Under the pieces are notes generated by a model. The model was given only the letters and a program-made list of their open reading frames with translations, did no database searches and had not been told where the DNA came from. From an uncultured Bacillaceae bacterium (GTDB taxonomy: Bacteria; Bacillota; Bacilli; Bacillales; Caldibacillaceae), in the NCBI GenBank assembly GCA_937951955.1, contig CALGAD010000028.1, positions 1 to 45,595 on the forward strand: 45,595 nt of DNA, given 5' to 3'. Positions 22,081-29,825 of the stretch are shown here, in pieces (the stretch's first letter is position 1; every line of letters starts with the position of its first letter). Position numbers and translations under genes: made by a program.

Positions 22081-23310
22081 TTGCAAATTAAAGTTGAAAA
22101 AAGAAATCTAATGATCATGTGGTTTGCGAACTTTCTAGTGGCATCCAGTACAACTATGGTCATGCCCTTTCTCTCCCTGTACATCTCAACGATGGGAAAT
22201 TATAGCGAAGATTTTATTTCGCGATGGGCAGGTTTTACGTTCAGTATAACATTCGTTACTGCGTTTATTTTGTCTCCAGTATGGGGAAGATTTGGCGATA
22301 AACACGGATATAAAAAGATTTTATTGTTTACCGGTACCGGGATTTCTTTAAGTTTATTCTTGATGGGATTTGTAACATCCGTCACACAGCTGTTTCTCTT
22401 GCGTTTACTCATGGGATGTGTCACGGGATTCATTCCCCTGTCGGTTGCTTTTATTTCCTCACAAACACCGAAAAAAATTGCCGGACAAACATTAGGTACA
22501 TTACAAACCGGGGCGGTCACCGGACAGCTTTTCGGTCCTCTTTTTGGTGGGATGCTTGCCGATACGGTCGGTTTCCGGTTTACGTTCGTTTACACCGCCT
22601 GTGCGATTCTCGTGGCTGTATTACTTGTTTTATTCGGTGTAAAAGAGAAAAAGAAAGAAAGAGTCGTAGAAAAGGTCAAACAGTACAGCAAAAAAGAAGT
22701 GCTGCAATTTATGGTTGGCAAAAAGACGTTATTTGCCATTATGATCGTCACTTTATTGGTACAGATCGCAAACCTAACGATTCAGCCGCTTTTAGCTTTA
22801 TATGTTGATCAATTAACAAATACGGAAAAAGTCGCTTCTTATGCCGGTCTTGCGTTTTCCGCCATCGGATTTGGTAACTTAATTGCAACCCGACAATGGG
22901 GAAAACTTGGCGATCGCATCGGCCATATTAAAGTGATTTTAGGTCTGTTAGTTGTTTCAGCAATTATTTTCATCCCCCAGGCTTTAGTAACAGCCCTCTG
23001 GCAACTGATCGTATTACGGTTCTTATTCGGAATGGCCAGTGGCGGGATAATTCCATGTATGACCGCCTATATTCGGCAAGTGGCTCCGTATGAAATTCAA
23101 GGAGAATTGCAAGGGTATAATACGAGTTTCCGCTTTTTAGGAAATGTTATCGGTCCTTCGGTTGGCGGCATTGTGGCGGGATATATCGGCATCTCCTCCG
23201 TATTTTATGTCACAAGCGCGATCGTCTTTCTTGCCTTCGGGATATTATTCTATCAATCTCGTAAAGAAAAAAGAAAGATCAGAGCGACCGATCCGCATAC
23301 GGTCAATTAA
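22081..23310 (+). CDS. MFS efflux transporter (DHA1 family)
   Basis: 409-aa, 12-helix major facilitator. Motif A is GRFGDKHGYKK after helix 2, with a degenerate copy GKLGDRIGHIK after helix 8; motif C-like GAVTGQLFGPLFGG is in helix 5. A basic central loop (EKKKERVVEKVKQ) splits the halves. Such proteins expel drugs or sugars. The start is unclear: TTG at 22081 is only three bases from GGAAGG; ATT at 22087 has ideal 9-base spacing and would begin (M)KVEKRNLMIMW; the ATG at 22111 lacks a site. The gene ends at a perfect terminator. Confidence 0.88.
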   Translation: MQIKVEKRNLMIMWFANFLVASSTTMVMPFLSLYISTMGNYSEDFISRWAGFTFSITFVTAFILSPVWGRFGDKHGYKKILLFTGTGISLSLFLMGFVTSVTQLFLLRLLMGCVTGFIPLSVAFISSQTPKKIAGQTLGTLQTGAVTGQLFGPLFGGMLADTVGFRFTFVYTACAILVAVLLVLFGVKEKKKERVVEKVKQYSKKEVLQFMVGKKTLFAIMIVTLLVQIANLTIQPLLALYVDQLTNTEKVASYAGLAFSAIGFGNLIATRQWGKLGDRIGHIKVILGLLVVSAIIFIPQALVTALWQLIVLRFLFGMASGGIIPCMTAYIRQVAPYEIQGELQGYNTSFRFLGNVIGPSVGGIVAGYIGISSVFYVTSAIVFLAFGILFYQSRKEKRKIRATDPHTVN

Positions 23311-23346
23311 AACACTACCGGTTTACAGCCGGTAGTGTTTTATTTG
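23310..23346 (+). terminator. Terminator of the MFS gene
   Basis: AAACACTACCGG/CCGGTAGTGTTT stem, short loop, then TATTT; it directly follows the stop codon. Confidence 0.85.
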
Positions 23347-23409
23347 CCACTTTTTATAATTTTATATACAATATGCCCAGGTTACTCATGCTGCAGGAAA
23401 GGAGAGTTT

Positions 23410-23808
23410 ATGTTGGCCACATTAATGGATAGTCTTGGCATCCAAATGGAACAAATTGAAAAAGGATATGTAAAAGCAACAATGCCTGTCGATGACAGAA
23501 CGCGCCAGCCTCTCGGATATCTTCACGGCGGAGCCTCTGTTGCTTTAGCTGAAACGGTCGCCAGTGTCGGTGCGTTCCAGCTTATCGATCACGATAAGGA
23601 AGTTTGTTTCGGATTGGAAATCAACGCAAACCATATCCACTCCAAAAAAGAGGGACTGGTCACAGCGGAGGGTAAAATTTTACACCGCGGTCGCCGGACC
23701 CAGGTTTGGGAAATAAAAATTACCGATGAAGCCGGCCAGCTCATCTGTATATCCCGCTGCACAATTGCGGTGGTGGAAAAAAGAACCGCTTCACAAGATG
23801 ACAATTAG
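23410..23808 (+). CDS. yuxO: Hotdog-fold thioesterase (YuxO-like, possible DHNA-CoA hydrolase)
   Basis: 132-aa acyl-CoA thioesterase of the PaaI/YdiI group. The catalytic loop GYLHGGASVALAETVAS contains the active Glu, and LEINANHIHSKKEG and LICISRCTIAV follow as in B. subtilis YuxO, which is annotated for 1,4-dihydroxy-2-naphthoyl-CoA hydrolysis in menaquinone synthesis. AAAGGAGAG precedes the ATG at 23410; the longer frame upstream lies in the MFS terminator. Single-gene unit ending at a bidirectional terminator. Confidence 0.9.
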   Translation: MLATLMDSLGIQMEQIEKGYVKATMPVDDRTRQPLGYLHGGASVALAETVASVGAFQLIDHDKEVCFGLEINANHIHSKKEGLVTAEGKILHRGRRTQVWEIKITDEAGQLICISRCTIAVVEKRTASQDDN

Positions 23809-23876
23809 TTTATTTCTTTCATAAACATTAACAGCTATTCGAAGTTTCATAAACTTAATCCATTGTGTAAACACAT

Positions 23877-23908
23877 AAAAAAAGCAATCGAATGCGATTG
23901 CTTTTTTT
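23877..23908. terminator. Bidirectional terminator after yuxO
   Basis: AAAAAAAGCAATCG, 4-base loop, CGATTGCTTTTTTT between convergent genes. Confidence 0.9.
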
Positions 23909-23930
23909 AATGATCGGGCGTATTTTTTTA

Positions 23931-24110
23931 CTAATATGGATAATAGTACGGTGGATATCCATAATAGCCATAATACGGCGGTGAATAGTATGGAAACGGA
24001 TAGGGCCGTGGACCGAATAAAGCACTGCCCAAAACTCCTCCTAATAATCCACCAATAAACGGACCGGGACCGAAAAAGGGCCGTCTGCCAATAATCCGCT
24101 GATCGTACAT
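23931..24110 (-). CDS. Small Tyr/Pro/Gly-rich protein, possibly spore-coat associated
   Basis: 59 aa, read directly from the minus strand. Three parts: a basic start (MYDQRIIGRRPFFGPGPF), a Gly-rich hydrophobic stretch (IGGLLGGVLGSALFG) and a tail of Tyr, Pro and Gly (PYYSPPYYGYYGYPPYYYPY). AAGGAGG at 7-nt spacing precedes the ATG, and the gene has its own convergent terminator, so it is almost surely expressed. Low-complexity Tyr/Gly-rich proteins of this size in Bacillus are often spore coat or crust components that can be cross-linked by oxidised tyrosines. That assignment is by composition only. Confidence 0.75.
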   Translation of the reverse strand: MYDQRIIGRRPFFGPGPFIGGLLGGVLGSALFGPRPYPFPYYSPPYYGYYGYPPYYYPY

Positions 24111-24197
24111 GGGGATACCTCCTTTTTTCAGTACATTCGTCTAATGTATGTGTATGCACTGGTAAAAAAAGAGACTGGGCAAGTATCGCAACTTCCT

Positions 24198-24236
24198 GGA
24201 AAAAGAAACAGGACCTCACATAAACGTGAAGTCCTG
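24198..24236 (-). terminator. Terminator of the M29 aminopeptidase gene
   Basis: Minus strand CAGGACTTCAC, 6-base loop, GTGAGGTCCTG, then TTTCTTTTT, 13 bases past the stop. Confidence 0.85.
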
Positions 24237-24249
24237 ACTTGTTCATGGT

Positions 24250-25479
24250 TTAAAACGCCCAGTTGCCATTGCGGAAAATCGGCTCTTTTGTACCATCGGC
24301 CAATTCTCCGTCAATATCCATCTTGTCACTTCCGATCATGAAATCTTCATGAACAATGGAGACATTTAATCCTTTTTTCTTTAACTCATCTTCTGTTAAA
24401 TTCCGGCCCCCTTCAATACAGGTGCCATACGCCGCACCAATCGCCAGGTGGTTAGAGGCATTTTCATCAAACAGCGTATTATAAAACAAAATATTCGACT
24501 CGGAAATCGGCGAATGATGGGGAACTAAAGCCACTTCCCCTAAATAGGCCGCACCCTCATCCGTTTGAATCAGTTCTTTTAGTAGTTCTTCTCCTTTTTT
24601 CGCCTCAGCTTTGACGATTTTTCCATTTTCAAAGGTCAATGTAAAATCATCAATAATATTACCTTGAAAGACGAGAGGTTTTGTATTGGATACATATCCG
24701 TTTACCCCCGTCTTCAAGTTGGCGGTGTAAACTTCTTCGGTTGGCATGTTTGCGATGAAATCTACGCTTTCAGGTGTTTTACTTGCTCCGGTAAGCCAGA
24801 GATGGTTTTCGGGAAGTTCAATCGTTAAATCCGTTCCCGGTGCTTTATAATGTAATTTTTTATAGCGCTTTTCGTTTAAGTAAGCCGCCCGTTCTTCAAG
24901 ATGGGCAATATGCTTGCGCCAGTTCTCGACAACATCCCCTTCACCGATGCGCACGGTATTAAAAATCGCATCCCACAGAGCATCCATTTGCTCATCTTCA
25001 GGTAAATCGGGGAATACTTTTTTCGCCCAGTTTTTCGAAGGTACGGCAATAATCGACCAGGCAATTTTGTCAGACATGACCGCATTCCGGTAATTTTCCA
25101 ACACCTTTCCGGCCGCTTTATTGTAATTCATAATCCGTGCAGTCGGAATACCTTCCAGCAAATCAGGGTCGGTGGAATCAATCCATAATAATGCGCCCTT
25201 TTTCTCAATCAATTCATCTCTCTGCTTACCGAGCCATTCCGGTGCATAATGAAAGGATTCATCCGGAGCCATTTCAAAAAATGCACGGCTGATGACCTGG
25301 TCGGAAAATTGAACATCAACCCGACCTGCACCGGCTTCATAAGCTTTCTTCACGACCATTCTCGTAAATTCTACTGTATCTGTAGATGTATTAATTAAAA
25401 CATACTGGCCTTTTTGCACGTTGATGCCGACACGTACAGCCAGTTCGGCAAATTGCGCTAATTTTTCCTGAAAGTCCAT
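24250..25479 (-). CDS. ampS: Aminopeptidase, peptidase family M29
   Basis: 409-aa metallo-aminopeptidase, the length of B. subtilis AmpS and related PepS proteins. Likely metal ligands: Glu in NMPTEEVYT, Glu and His in GEVALVPHHSPIS, His in NASNHLAIGAAYG, and His and Asp in IVHEDFMIGSDKMDIDG. Cytoplasmic, removing N-terminal residues from peptides and requiring Co2+, Zn2+ or Mg2+ in the family. AAGGAG precedes the ATG. Single gene with its own terminator, divergent from ddh. Confidence 0.93.
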   Translation of the reverse strand: MDFQEKLAQFAELAVRVGINVQKGQYVLINTSTDTVEFTRMVVKKAYEAGAGRVDVQFSDQVISRAFFEMAPDESFHYAPEWLGKQRDELIEKKGALLWIDSTDPDLLEGIPTARIMNYNKAAGKVLENYRNAVMSDKIAWSIIAVPSKNWAKKVFPDLPEDEQMDALWDAIFNTVRIGEGDVVENWRKHIAHLEERAAYLNEKRYKKLHYKAPGTDLTIELPENHLWLTGASKTPESVDFIANMPTEEVYTANLKTGVNGYVSNTKPLVFQGNIIDDFTLTFENGKIVKAEAKKGEELLKELIQTDEGAAYLGEVALVPHHSPISESNILFYNTLFDENASNHLAIGAAYGTCIEGGRNLTEDELKKKGLNVSIVHEDFMIGSDKMDIDGELADGTKEPIFRNGNWAF

Positions 25480-25600
25480 AACTTTCTCCTTCCAAAAAAT
25501 GTATTGTAAATATGTTATAGTCTACTGTATTTATCACATATTTTGCAAATCAAAAATCTTGCAAAATCCCTTTTAACCGTTTTTGATTATTTGCCAGTCA

Positions 25601-25629
25601 TTGATTTATCCCGTAAAATTAATTAATGT
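25601..25629 (+). promoter_or_regulatory. Promoter of ddh
   Basis: TTGATT (25601-25606), 17-base spacer, TAATGT (25624-25629), about 40 bases before the ATG. Confidence 0.45.
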
Positions 25630-25670
25630 AATAAACGAAATGACAGATTTTTAATAAGGAGCCAGGTTTT

Positions 25671-26657
25671 ATGACGAAAAAAATTAAACTCGGTATTGTT
25701 GGATACGGTAATCTTGGTAAAGGAGCCGTTCAAGCCATTAAAAATACAGACGATCTGGAACTCGTCGCGATTTTTTCAAGAAGGAATCCGGAATCTTTAC
25801 AAATAAATGAGCCCGGAGTCAAAGTCGAACATATTTCCAAAGCTGAAGAATATGTTGACAAGATCGATGTCATGTTACTTTGCGGGGGTTCGGCAACTGA
25901 CTTGCCGGAACAAACTCCCCAATTTGCCAGCCTGTTCAATACAGTTGACAGCTTCGATACCCATGCAAAAATTCCTGAGTTTTATCAAGCTGTCAATGAA
26001 GTGGCAACGAAACATGATAAAGTCGCCATTATCTCGGTGGGCTGGGATCCTGGCTTATTTTCAATCAATCGGGTCATGGCCGATGCGATTTTGCCGAAGG
26101 GAGAAACCCACACTTTTTGGGGAGAGGGTCTGAGCCAGGGTCACTCCGATGCAGTCCGGCGCGTAAAAGGGGTCAAGCTCGGTGTGCAATATACAATTCC
26201 GAATGAAGAAGCGATTGAAAAGGTACGCAGTGGCCAAAATCCGAAATTAACAACAGCGGAAAAACACCGTCGTGTCTGTTACGTTGTTCCGGATGAGAGT
26301 GCCGATCTTAAAGCCATTGAACAAGAAATTAAAACGATGCCCAATTATTTTGCCGATTATGATACGGAAGTCCATTTTATTTCCGAGGAAGAATTTATGC
26401 GCGATCATACGAAATCTCCCCACGGCGGTTTCGTCATTCATGGTGGCGTTACCGGGGATAATCACAAGCAAGTATATGAGTTTTCTTTAAAATTGGAAAG
26501 CAATCCGGAATTTACCGCGAGCGTGCTCGTCGCCTATGCCCGGGCAGCCTATCGTTTAAGCCAGGAAAAACAATTCGGCTGTAAAACCGTCTTTGATATC
26601 CCGCCAAGCTATATTTCACCACGATCACCTGAAGACTTAAGACGGGAATTCTTATAA
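25671..26657 (+). CDS. ddh: meso-Diaminopimelate D-dehydrogenase
   Basis: NADP-dependent enzyme of 328 aa that interconverts tetrahydrodipicolinate plus ammonia and meso-diaminopimelate, a one-step route to the cell-wall and lysine precursor. The Rossmann start IKLGIVGYGNLGKGAVQAI, CGGSATDLPEQTP, VDSFDTHAKIPEF, SVGWDPGLFS and GEGLSQGHSDAVRRVKGV follow the characterised enzymes. AAGGAG precedes the ATG. The enzyme is found in only some Bacillaceae; most make meso-DAP by the acetylase pathway. It stands alone, convergent with bioY. Catabolic or biosynthetic direction cannot be told from sequence. Confidence 0.95.
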   Translation: MTKKIKLGIVGYGNLGKGAVQAIKNTDDLELVAIFSRRNPESLQINEPGVKVEHISKAEEYVDKIDVMLLCGGSATDLPEQTPQFASLFNTVDSFDTHAKIPEFYQAVNEVATKHDKVAIISVGWDPGLFSINRVMADAILPKGETHTFWGEGLSQGHSDAVRRVKGVKLGVQYTIPNEEAIEKVRSGQNPKLTTAEKHRRVCYVVPDESADLKAIEQEIKTMPNYFADYDTEVHFISEEEFMRDHTKSPHGGFVIHGGVTGDNHKQVYEFSLKLESNPEFTASVLVAYARAAYRLSQEKQFGCKTVFDIPPSYISPRSPEDLRREFL

Positions 26658-26664
26658 AAATTGA

Positions 26665-26749
26665 AAATCCCCCTTTTCACGGTAGCGATTTTGAAGAGAT
26701 CCGGTTTCAACCCGAATGTTCTCCATGTCTACCATAATAAGGGGGATTT
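26665..26749. terminator. Long bidirectional stem between ddh and bioY
   Basis: AAATCCCCCTT pairs with AAGGGGGATTT, with an inner GGTAG/CTACC stem, enclosing a loop of about 40 bases. It separates convergent genes. T tracts are short on both sides. Confidence 0.6.
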
Positions 26750-26754
26750 CTCAT

Positions 26755-27345
26755 TTAATTCATCCTGAATTTTTCCCACTGCTTTTTTGTCCAAACGGAA
26801 GTATTGAAACGATAGGCAAAGAGACTGGCCATGATTGATAATGGAAGGTCCTTGATTAATGGTGGAACCATCCAGAGCCAGGCCACGGTGTAGGAAAAAT
26901 TTCCGGGTGCCTCTGCCCAATAGCGATAGGCAAAATACATCCAGTTCGTTCCAATCACGTAATTAATGATCAAGCCGATAATGGCTGCAACACAATAAGT
27001 GAACACATTTTTATTTCTCTCGGAAATTTTCCCAACAGCATAAGCGGTTAAAATAAATGATAAAATAAAGCCGAACGTCGGACGAAAGATTGTTTGCAAG
27101 CCTCCGGTAAACTGGGCAAAAACCGGTAGACCGAAAAGTCCCATCAATACATAAACAATTACCGCTATCGTACCGAGGCGACTGCCTAAAATGAATCCCG
27201 CTAAAATGACGAAAAAGGTTTGTAAAGTGATCGGTACACCACCAATCACGAAAAATGGAAAGATGCTCGTAATATTGGCCCCGATGGCAATAATGACGAT
27301 AAACATGCCGCATAAGGTTATATCAAGTGGTTTTAAGCGACTCAT
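26755..27345 (-). CDS. bioY: BioY, biotin-binding S component of an ECF transporter
   Basis: 196-aa membrane protein with six hydrophobic segments. The family core is GGVPITLQTFFVILAGFILGSRLGTIAV, then GLPVFAQFTGGLQTIFRPTFGFI and a late NYVIGTNWMYF. It captures biotin and hands it to the shared EcfAAT module, which is not in this window. I chose MSRLKPLDITLCG (27345) because it fits the family; AAAGGATGG lies upstream at long spacing. A start at 27408 would add 21 residues but has no site. I saw no BirA operator pattern upstream, so control by biotin is not evident. Confidence 0.9.
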   Translation of the reverse strand: MSRLKPLDITLCGMFIVIIAIGANITSIFPFFVIGGVPITLQTFFVILAGFILGSRLGTIAVIVYVLMGLFGLPVFAQFTGGLQTIFRPTFGFILSFILTAYAVGKISERNKNVFTYCVAAIIGLIINYVIGTNWMYFAYRYWAEAPGNFSYTVAWLWMVPPLIKDLPLSIMASLFAYRFNTSVWTKKQWEKFRMN

Positions 27346-27597
27346 AGGAAAATAACCATCCTTTCTAAAGACAGTGCTCACATTCTCCTTGAAGACTTTT
27401 AATCTCATATAACGATCAATCTTTGCACAATTTGAATGGTGAATATATATTTTTATTCTAGAACATGATCATTTATTGTATTTCCAATAACGGTATTTTC
27501 ATAGCCAGTTATTTTGTTATCTCTATTGGTGCACCATTTTATTGGGAAACATCGTATAATAGTAAAGAAAAGTAAATTGGAAAAGGTGAATCCTTCG

Positions 27598-28215
27598 ATG
27601 ACTTTTTTTAGTTTTGCACTTATCGGTTACTTATTAGGTTGTATTAACGGTGCGCAGATAATCGGTAAAATAAAAAATATCGATATTGGCAATAGCGGAT
27701 ATAAAAATCCAGGTGCTTCCAATACGACGTTATTACTCGGCTGGAAATACGGTGCCTTGGTTGCATTAATCGATATCGGGAAAGCAATCATCCCGCTTAT
27801 TTTCTTAAAAATGGCTTTTGCCGATGATCCGGCACAAATTCCTATTCTATATCTCGTCGGGCTTTTCATTGTCATCGGCCACAATTATCCGATTACTATG
27901 AAGTTTAAAGGCGGAAAGGGAACGGCTTCCATTATCGGCTTGATATTTGCCATCAACTGGAAAATCGGCTTGATCGGACTAGGCACATTATTACTGATCG
28001 GCATCATTACCGATTACCTAGTAATCGGTGTCTGGGGGATGTATTTATCCTTTATTGGTACAACTGGAATTTATTACGGATTTTTCTCTTTTCAAATTGC
28101 CGTCGCTATTATTCTATTAGTCCTGAGTACAGTGAAACATTTAGAAAACTATCGACGTATCCTCGATAATAAAGAAATCCGTGTTTCCAATTTACTGCGC
28201 AAAAATCTCGCTTAA
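27598..28215 (+). CDS. PlsY-family glycerol-3-phosphate acyltransferase paralogue
   Basis: 205-aa membrane protein. Three PlsY motifs are recognisable in modified form: NSGYKNPGASNT (normal PlsY GSGNPGATN), a middle GHNYPITMKFKGGKGTAS (His and GGKG kept), and ENYRRILDNKE near the end. PlsY transfers acyl from acyl-phosphate to glycerol-3-phosphate in phospholipid synthesis. The Gly-Ser-Gly to Gly-Tyr-Lys change in motif 1 suggests a paralogue with altered acceptor. The main plsY is expected elsewhere. AAAGGTG precedes the ATG at 27598, and a strong terminator follows. Confidence 0.85.
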   Translation: MTFFSFALIGYLLGCINGAQIIGKIKNIDIGNSGYKNPGASNTTLLLGWKYGALVALIDIGKAIIPLIFLKMAFADDPAQIPILYLVGLFIVIGHNYPITMKFKGGKGTASIIGLIFAINWKIGLIGLGTLLLIGIITDYLVIGVWGMYLSFIGTTGIYYGFFSFQIAVAIILLVLSTVKHLENYRRILDNKEIRVSNLLRKNLA

Positions 28216-28240
28216 TCGATTCATAAATTAACAGATAACA

Positions 28241-28273
28241 GTGCTTTTCGCTATGAGGAAAAGCACTTTTTTT
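28241..28273 (+). terminator. Terminator of the plsY paralogue
   Basis: GTGCTTTTC, 8-base loop, GAAAAGCAC, then seven Ts. Confidence 0.9.
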
Positions 28274-29477
28274 ACGATTGCAGGATGTCGCGAAACTTAT
28301 GGATGTTTTCTGCAGTCAAAATCCCTTGTTCATAAAAATGGGTTACAAAAACCTCCAGAGCCACTTTCGTATCATCGTCATCTGTAGATTCTAATCTCGC
28401 CAGAATTGCATTAATCATGTCTTTACATTGCTGCGGGTTGGCATACATCGTATTCCATGCCCGCACTTGTAGTTCCCGATTATCACTGAAACATGCTGCC
28501 TCTAAATCTTCAATCGGGAGCGGTTCATTGAATTGTTCGTACGGATCTTCGTAAATATCCGTGTAGATGAAATGAGCGGGATGATATTTTTCTAGATTAT
28601 ATTGCCAGCGTTTTTCTCCTACCGTTAAAACGAGTTCTTGATCTTCCAATTGTACACTTCCATTCGCAAGTTTTATCCCACCGGAAACTAACTCAACAGG
28701 AAAAATTCCATCAGGAGTAATGAGCCAGTAGCGCTGATCTCGATTCAGCTGCTTGAGAAATTCCTCGAAAGGCATGTCTTCAAGATTTTCCTCATTCCAT
28801 AATTTTGTATATAGCGCAGGTCGGTAAAAATAGCGGGCATCTATTAATCTAGCAACAATCGTCCACTCTGAATCCGGCACATCCAGCAATGCCCGAAAGG
28901 CAAAACCGTGAGCCGTTTTTTGTAATTCATGATAAATGAGGAATTGCCCCACTTGAAGCGCGGGATCACATTCTTCGGAAACTACTCGTGAAAAATGCAA
29001 ATGAACGAAAGCTTTCTCTGTAAAGCCTCCTTCTGTATTTAAATAAAGATGGACATTGTTTCCCTCACGAGCAATACGAACTAACTTTGCATCATGTAAA
29101 CTGTCTAAAAAAACTTCCTGGCAAGCTTTGGATAAAAAGGAGACGGCACGCCGGGTATTCGCATGAGCCCTTTCTAAAATTTGTTCAAACTCTTTGTTTT
29201 TCTCCTCGACCCAACGCACATATTCTTCCCGGACAGCCTTCGGTAACGTCGGTTGATTAATAGTACCATTTTCAATATACGGAATAAACCGTTCCGGGAC
29301 GATTTGGATGAACTCATCCCTCACTTCTGCAAGCTCTTCTCGTAGTCGTTCATAAAGATTTTCTCCTTCTTTTTTTGCTTCCTCGATAATCATTTCCCAT
29401 TCTTCATCCGTTTCAGGAATCGGAAGGAGATTATTCTTTCGAAATTTTTCCTTAGCTTCCTTTGTTAAGTTCCACAT
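28272..29477 (-). CDS. Uncharacterised acidic protein (possible DUF4085 relative)
   Basis: 401 aa, soluble, no signal or membrane segment. The N-terminal 120 residues are highly charged and helical (EEWEMIIEEAKKEGENLYERLREELAEV). The middle part is beta-rich (NNVHLYLNTEGGF, FLIYHELQKTAHG). The C-terminal 80 residues are helical and acidic (LESTDDDDTKVALEVF). The LHDAKLVRIAREGNNVHLYL region resembles DUF4085-type proteins, but I hold this weakly. GAGGTG precedes the ATG. Monocistronic and convergent with the plsY paralogue. No function can be given. Confidence 0.75.
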   Translation of the reverse strand: MWNLTKEAKEKFRKNNLLPIPETDEEWEMIIEEAKKEGENLYERLREELAEVRDEFIQIVPERFIPYIENGTINQPTLPKAVREEYVRWVEEKNKEFEQILERAHANTRRAVSFLSKACQEVFLDSLHDAKLVRIAREGNNVHLYLNTEGGFTEKAFVHLHFSRVVSEECDPALQVGQFLIYHELQKTAHGFAFRALLDVPDSEWTIVARLIDARYFYRPALYTKLWNEENLEDMPFEEFLKQLNRDQRYWLITPDGIFPVELVSGGIKLANGSVQLEDQELVLTVGEKRWQYNLEKYHPAHFIYTDIYEDPYEQFNEPLPIEDLEAACFSDNRELQVRAWNTMYANPQQCKDMINAILARLESTDDDDTKVALEVFVTHFYEQGILTAENIHKFRDILQS

Positions 29478-29825
29478 TCGAACACCTCAACATTGCCACC
29501 GGCTGTTTCATTATTAATTATTTTTTCAAAAAATTCCTATCTATCACACACGATATTTTAACTGATTGATAGCGAAATATCTATAATTATTTTTTAAAAA
29601 GCATAAATCCCGAACTCAATTCCTTTTGTCGGATCGACCCTTTATCGTTCCATGCCCATCGTTTTCACCCTTTCCAGTGTTTCACTAAACAAAGCTTTAT
29701 GAACATATTTGTAAAATTTTATATAAATAATCGAATAGCGTAAGTAATTTTTCCGACTTACACGCTAAAAAAAGACGGCTCCCTCCACCGGAAAAAGCCG
29801 CCTTAATCTTTGCAAGATGAAAACT
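29478..29825. other. Intergenic region between the unknown protein and the MATE gene
   Basis: 348 bases of AT-rich DNA. On the right it has the MATE terminator and a second hairpin pairing AGCGTAAGT with ACTTACACGCT (about 29732-29765). The left half presumably holds the promoter of the unknown gene; no clear hexamers, no ORF. Confidence 0.5.
29766..29804 (-). terminator. Terminator of the MATE gene
   Basis: Minus strand AAGGCGGCT, 15-base loop, AGCCGTCTT and a run of Ts. Confidence 0.8.

Noticed and set aside
24144..24341. Plus-strand ORF across the aminopeptidase terminator
   Set aside because: It runs through the terminator and into the antisense of a conserved gene, with no ribosome site.
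26665..26749. Biotin or lysine riboswitch between ddh and bioY
   Set aside because: The region lies downstream of both convergent genes and forms a simple long stem, without a lysine-riboswitch-like core.
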